NCBI GenBank assembly: GCA_003153055.1
Contig: PMBV01000198.1
Span: 1-8,253, forward strand
Direction of reading: 5' to 3'
Origin: Myxococcales bacterium
GTDB lineage: Bacteria > Myxococcota > Myxococcia > Myxococcales > Myxococcaceae
Length of the DNA: 8,253 bases
Of this stretch, positions 5,289 to 8,253 are shown piece after piece. The notes under the pieces were generated by a model that searched no databases, had not been told where the DNA came from, and saw nothing but the letters and a program-made list of their open reading frames with translations. How positions within the stretch are numbered: position 1 is the stretch's first letter; each line of letters starts with the position of its first letter. The position numbers and the translations under genes are program-made.

Positions 5289-5726
5289 ATGACCATCACC
5301 ATCCGAGCGGCGCGCAGTGAAGACCTCGCGGTCGTGGAAGGGCTCTTGGTGGAGGCGAAGCTCCCCGTCGGCGGCCTGGGTGACCAGTTCCCGTCGAGCT
5401 ACTTCGTGGTGGAGGACGGAAGCGAGCTCATCGGAGCAGCCGGCCTCGAGGCGTACGCTGGCCATGGGCTGCTCCGGTCCGTCGTGGTGCGAGCTGACCG
5501 CCGGGGCAGCGGCGTCGGGCGGGCGGTGATGGAGCGAGTGCTCCAATCGGCCCGAGACCAGGAGCTCCATGGCGTGTACCTGCTGACCCAGACGGCGCCG
5601 GAGTACTTTCGGCGGCTCGGCTTCTTCGGCTACCCCCGCGGCGACGCTCCCGACGCCGTGCAGAAATCTCCCGAGTTCGCCTCGGTCTGTCCCTCGACGG
5701 CGACGTGCATGCGCTGGACGGCCTGA
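5289..5726 (+). CDS. arsN2: ArsN2-like GNAT-family N-acetyltransferase
   Basis: This 145-residue single-domain GNAT protein starts with the usual TITIRAARSEDL strand-helix. Strands around FVVEDGSELIGAAGLE (39-54) follow, and the acetyl-CoA motif A, RSVVVRADRRGSGVGRAVM, spans about 63-81 with the R-x-x-G-x-G/A loop as RRGSGVG. The C-terminal part, VYLLTQTAPEYFRRLGFF and then SPEFASVCPSTATCM, matches what I recall of the ArsN2 group, which often lies in arsenic-resistance operons and ends in an 'EF..lCP.sa..M' motif with conserved cysteines. It would transfer an acetyl group from acetyl-CoA in the cytoplasm; the true substrate of ArsN2 is not firmly known. It is divergent from the copper-related bufferin operon across 180 bases, so the region may be a metal-stress divergon. 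It lies 44 bases upstream of the sugar-phosphate mutase and could be co-transcribed. No other ars gene is in the window. Confidence 0.75.
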   Translation: MTITIRAARSEDLAVVEGLLVEAKLPVGGLGDQFPSSYFVVEDGSELIGAAGLEAYAGHGLLRSVVVRADRRGSGVGRAVMERVLQSARDQELHGVYLLTQTAPEYFRRLGFFGYPRGDAPDAVQKSPEFASVCPSTATCMRWTA

Positions 5727-5770
5727 GCCGGGCTCGCGGGGCTCGTCCTCCCCGTGGTAGAGCCTGGGCC

Positions 5771-7138
5771 ATGAATCCTCAGATTTTCCGCGAATACGAC
5801 ATTCGTGGCGTGGTGGACCGCGACCTCACCGACGACGTCGTCGAGAAGCTCGGGCGGGGGCTGGCGACGATGGTGAAGCGGCAAGGCGGTACGACGGTGG
5901 TGGTGGGCCGTGACGCGCGGCTGTCGGGCCAGCGCTTTCGCGACGCCTTCGTCTCGGGTGTCACCCGCACCGGCGTCCACGTCTACGACGTCGGCATCGT
6001 CCCCACGCCGGTCGTCTACCACGCGGCCAACAGCCTCCCCATCGACGGCCTGGCCGTCATCACCGGCAGCCACAACCCTTCCGAGTACAACGGCTTCAAG
6101 ATGGGCGTCGGCAAGACGACCTTCTACGGCGAGACGATTCAGGCGCTGCGCCAGCTCATCGAGAAGAACGACTTCGAGTCAGGCAAGACAGGCACGGTCA
6201 CGCCCTTCGACGCCGTCACTCCGTACCTCCACTTCGTCACCACTACGGTGAAGCCAGCCGGCCGCCGTCTCAAGGTGGTGGTCGACGCGGGCAACGGCGT
6301 GGGCGGCATCGTGGCGCTCCCGATGCTCGAGAAGCTCGGCTACGACGTGGTGCCGCTGTTCTGCGAGCCCGACGGCCGCTTCCCCAATCACCACGCTGAC
6401 CCGACGGTGGCCAAGAACCTCGAGCACGTCATCGCCGAGGTGAGGAAGCAGGGCGCCGACCTCGGCATCGCCTTCGACGGAGACGCGGACCGCATCGGCG
6501 TCATCGACGAGAAGGGAGACATCATCTGGGGAGATCGACTGATGATCGTCCTCTCCCGTGCCGTCTTGAAAGAAGTGCCCGGCGCCTCCATCGTCGGCGA
6601 GGTGAAGTGCAGCTTCACGCTCTACGACGACATCCGTGCCCACGGCGGGGAGGCCATCATGTGGAAGACCGGCCACTCCCTCATCAAGGCGAAGATGAAG
6701 GAGGCCCACGCCATGCTCGCAGGAGAGATGAGCGGCCACATCTTCTACAAGCACCGGTTCTTCGGCTTCGACGACGCGCCGTACACCGGGGCCCGGTTGC
6801 TCGAGCTGCTCTCCCACCAGAAGGCGCCCCTGTCGTCGATGCTGGCCGACGTGCCGGTGACGTACTCCAGCCCTGAGCTCCGGTTCGACACGGTGGAAGA
6901 GAAGAAGTTCGCCCTCGTCGCGCGCTGCACTGAGATGCTGCGGGCCAAGGGGCTCAACCTCCTCGAGGTCGACGGCGTACGCGTCACCTGGCCAGACGGC
7001 TGGGGGCTCATTCGCGCGTCCAACACCACCCCGCTCTTGGTGGTTCGCTACGAGGCCAAGACGAAGGAGCGCCTGGCTGAAATCCAGGCCCTCATCGACG
7101 GCACCATCCACGCCGCCAAGAAGGAGCTGGGAGGATGA
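5771..7138 (+). CDS. Phosphomannomutase/phosphoglucomutase (alpha-D-phosphohexomutase family)
   Basis: This 455-residue cytoplasmic enzyme interconverts hexose 6-phosphates and 1-phosphates, supplying mannose-1-P and glucose-1-P for nucleotide sugars, LPS and exopolysaccharide. All four domain signatures of the PMM/PGM family are present: IFREYDIRG at 5-13; the phosphoserine loop TGSHNP with Ser100; the Mg-binding DGDADR at 236-241; the sugar-specificity loop GEMSGH at 318-323, a form typical of dual PMM/PGM enzymes; and the phosphate-binding RASNTTP at 415-421. Length is normal for AlgC/ManB-like proteins. The ATG at 5771 is chosen because it directly precedes the family N-terminus; an in-frame ATG at 5705 would add 22 residues lying mostly inside the upstream gene. 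Its stop overlaps the start of the ROK kinase as ATGA, linking hexose phosphorylation to mutase activity in one transcript. It could be called algC, manB or pgm; sequence alone does not choose. Confidence 0.93.
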   Translation: MNPQIFREYDIRGVVDRDLTDDVVEKLGRGLATMVKRQGGTTVVVGRDARLSGQRFRDAFVSGVTRTGVHVYDVGIVPTPVVYHAANSLPIDGLAVITGSHNPSEYNGFKMGVGKTTFYGETIQALRQLIEKNDFESGKTGTVTPFDAVTPYLHFVTTTVKPAGRRLKVVVDAGNGVGGIVALPMLEKLGYDVVPLFCEPDGRFPNHHADPTVAKNLEHVIAEVRKQGADLGIAFDGDADRIGVIDEKGDIIWGDRLMIVLSRAVLKEVPGASIVGEVKCSFTLYDDIRAHGGEAIMWKTGHSLIKAKMKEAHAMLAGEMSGHIFYKHRFFGFDDAPYTGARLLELLSHQKAPLSSMLADVPVTYSSPELRFDTVEEKKFALVARCTEMLRAKGLNLLEVDGVRVTWPDGWGLIRASNTTPLLVVRYEAKTKERLAEIQALIDGTIHAAKKELGG

Positions 7139-8013
7139 CGCTGCACCTGGGGGCCGACATCGGTGGCACCAACGCCCGCGTGGCGCTGGTGGAGTCATCA
7201 GGGCGACTGGTGCGTGCGTTGAAGGCACCCCTGCCCGACCGGAGCCTCGAGGCCGTCGTCGCCACCGTACAGTCTCTCGTCGCTCAGCTGGGAGAGCACG
7301 GGCCCACTGGCTCGACGCTCGGAGTGGGGCTGGCGGCGATGCTGCGCGGCTCGCTCGTCGTCAACGCCCCCAACCTCGGGTGGCGCGACGTCGACTTCGG
7401 CACGGCCCTGGCGCACGCGGTGCGTCTGCCGGTTCGCCTGGTGAATGACCTCTCGGCCGCGGCCTGGGGCGAGCGGCTGGCTGGCGTGGCGCGAGGCCTC
7501 GATGACACCTTCACCGTCTTCGTGGGCACCGGAGTGGGCAGCGCCATCATCAGTCAGGGCCGCCTGATTCACGGCGCCACTGGCGTCGCCGCCGAGTTCG
7601 GCCACACCAAAGTCGTCGCTGAAGGAGGTCGGCCGTGTGGCTGTGGAGAGCACGGCTGCCTCGAGGCCTATGTCGGCGGCGCCAGGCTCCTCCAGTGGAT
7701 GCGTGAGTCGGGCCTCCAGGGCACCCCGGGAGACCTGGAGCGAGCCGCTGCCCAGGGAGACGCCACCGCCAAGTCGCTCCACGACACGGCCTCGGGTTAC
7801 CTCGCCCTCGCCATCGCAAACCAGGTGACGATGCTCAACCCTGCCATGGTGGTGCTGGGAGGCGGCGTGCTGATGCACACCCCAGGCATCGTCAAACACA
7901 TCCGCGAGGTCATCGCTCAGCGGAGCGGTGCGGCTGCGCGCGAAGGGCTGCGCGTCGAGCTCGCCGAGCTGGGCGACGACAGCGGCATCGTGGGCGCGGC
8001 CCTGTTGGGTTGA
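7135..8013 (+). CDS. ROK-family glucokinase
   Basis: This 292-residue cytoplasmic sugar kinase is predicted to phosphorylate glucose (or a related hexose) with ATP at the 6-position. It has the N-terminal phosphate loop LGADIGGTNARVALV (5-19), the catalytic-base motif VND with Asp105, the adenosine-binding loop GTGVGSAI and the glucose-contacting EFGH at 154-157. The ROK zinc site is His157 plus the cysteines of CGCGEHGC (168-175). A C-terminal LGGGVL completes the ATP site. Together these mark ROK rather than the Glk (E. coli type) family. No helix-turn-helix domain precedes the kinase, so it is an enzyme and not a ROK repressor. Its ATG overlaps the mutase stop (ATGA), with GGGAGG just upstream inside the mutase gene. 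Glucose, N-acetylhexosamine or mannose kinase activity cannot be told apart by eye; glucokinase is most likely. Confidence 0.9.
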   Translation: MTLHLGADIGGTNARVALVESSGRLVRALKAPLPDRSLEAVVATVQSLVAQLGEHGPTGSTLGVGLAAMLRGSLVVNAPNLGWRDVDFGTALAHAVRLPVRLVNDLSAAAWGERLAGVARGLDDTFTVFVGTGVGSAIISQGRLIHGATGVAAEFGHTKVVAEGGRPCGCGEHGCLEAYVGGARLLQWMRESGLQGTPGDLERAAAQGDATAKSLHDTASGYLALAIANQVTMLNPAMVVLGGGVLMHTPGIVKHIREVIAQRSGAAAREGLRVELAELGDDSGIVGAALLG

Positions 8014-8016
8014 GAC

Positions 8017-8253
8017 TCAGGCTTCGATCTCAGCCTTCTTCGGCTGGCGGGTCGCCATCTCTTCTTTGATTTTCTTCATGTCCAACCCGCGGACCTGGGA
8101 GATGGCGTCTTCCAGGGCGGTCCCCGGGAGCGAGCCAGCGTTCTGCCCGACGAGGACGCCGTCGCGGAACACGGCCAAGGTCGGAATGGCCTGGATCTCG
8201 AAGGCCTGCGCCAACCCCTGCTGCTCGTCGGTGTTGACCTTGGCGAAGGTGAT
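8017..8253 (-). CDS. Thioredoxin, C-terminal part (start outside the window)
   Basis: The last 78 residues of a thioredoxin-fold protein are encoded, open to the window edge. They begin ITFAKVNTDEQQGLAQAFEI, the strand and helix after the active site, followed by AIPTLAVFRDGVLVGQNAG with the conserved cis-Pro loop (IPT) and the beta-hairpin glycine. The closing helix is LEDAISQVRGL. The redox CxxC would lie upstream of base 8253 and is not visible, so activity as a disulphide reductase is assumed from the family. A Lys/Glu-rich extension of about 20 residues (MKKIKEEMATRQPKKAEIEA) follows the fold and is longer than in classic TrxA. The gene is convergent with the ROK kinase, with only three bases between stops and no terminator visible. 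Confidence 0.85.
   Translation of the reverse strand: MTFAKVNTDEQQGLAQAFEIQAIPTLAVFRDGVLVGQNAGSLPGTALEDAISQVRGLDMKKIKEEMATRQPKKAEIEA

Noticed and set aside
6179..7899. Minus-strand open frames across the mutase and the ROK kinase
   Set aside because: Both + strand genes show complete catalytic motifs; the antisense frames are Arg/Gly/His-rich shadows.
8031..8046. CAGCC-N6-GGCTG hairpin between the convergent kinase and thioredoxin genes
   Set aside because: It lies within thioredoxin codons (around PKKAE), has a five-base stem and no following T-run, so it is not a credible terminator.
1..8253. Search for CRISPR arrays, tRNA/rRNA genes and insertion sequences
   Set aside because: No regularly spaced direct repeats, cloverleaf-like sequence, transposase motifs or terminal inverted repeats were seen by eye.

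Overview
The window reads as chromosome from a high-GC myxobacterium (Myxococcota). This rests on Imm11-type immunity genes, a DUF2293 protein and cysteine-rich exported proteins, all of which I associate with that group, plus strongly GC-ending codons from about 1320 onwards. It is an inference from gene content, not a database result.

Left part (1-1310, + strand, visibly lower GC): a fragment of a polymorphic-toxin locus. The tail of one Imm11-family immunity protein (1-171) is followed by a broken nuclease-toxin C-terminus spread over three frames (about 180-725) and by a complete second Imm11 gene (744-1310). The first frame break lies in an 8-bp tandem repeat. Removing two of its three copies restores the reading frame.

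Middle part (1327-5108, - strand; transcription runs right to left): a bufferin-type RiPP operon. It has a 92-aa cysteine-rich precursor with signal peptide (bufA-like), a DUF692/MNIO modifying enzyme (bufB) and its DUF2063 partner (bufC), with bufB and bufC overlapping by ATGA. Downstream on the same strand come an exported protein with three near-perfect six-cysteine repeats, a cysteine-rich probable lipoprotein and a DUF2293 protein. A good ECF-sigma-like promoter (GTAACC-N17-CGTA) lies upstream of bufA. By analogy with studied bufferin operons, the first three genes should make a modified periplasmic copper-binding peptide. What the extra cysteine-rich proteins do is unknown.

Divergent intergenic region (5109-5288): the bufA promoter on one side and, just before the rightward gene, a 21-bp near-palindrome that looks like an operator.

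Right part (5289-8013, + strand): an ArsN2-like GNAT acetyltransferase, then a phosphomannomutase/phosphoglucomutase and a ROK-family glucokinase joined by an ATGA overlap. Glucokinase supplies hexose-6-phosphate and the mutase converts it to the 1-phosphate used for polysaccharide and nucleotide-sugar synthesis. The window closes with the C-terminal half of a thioredoxin on the - strand, convergent with the kinase. No rRNA, tRNA, insertion sequence or CRISPR array was seen.
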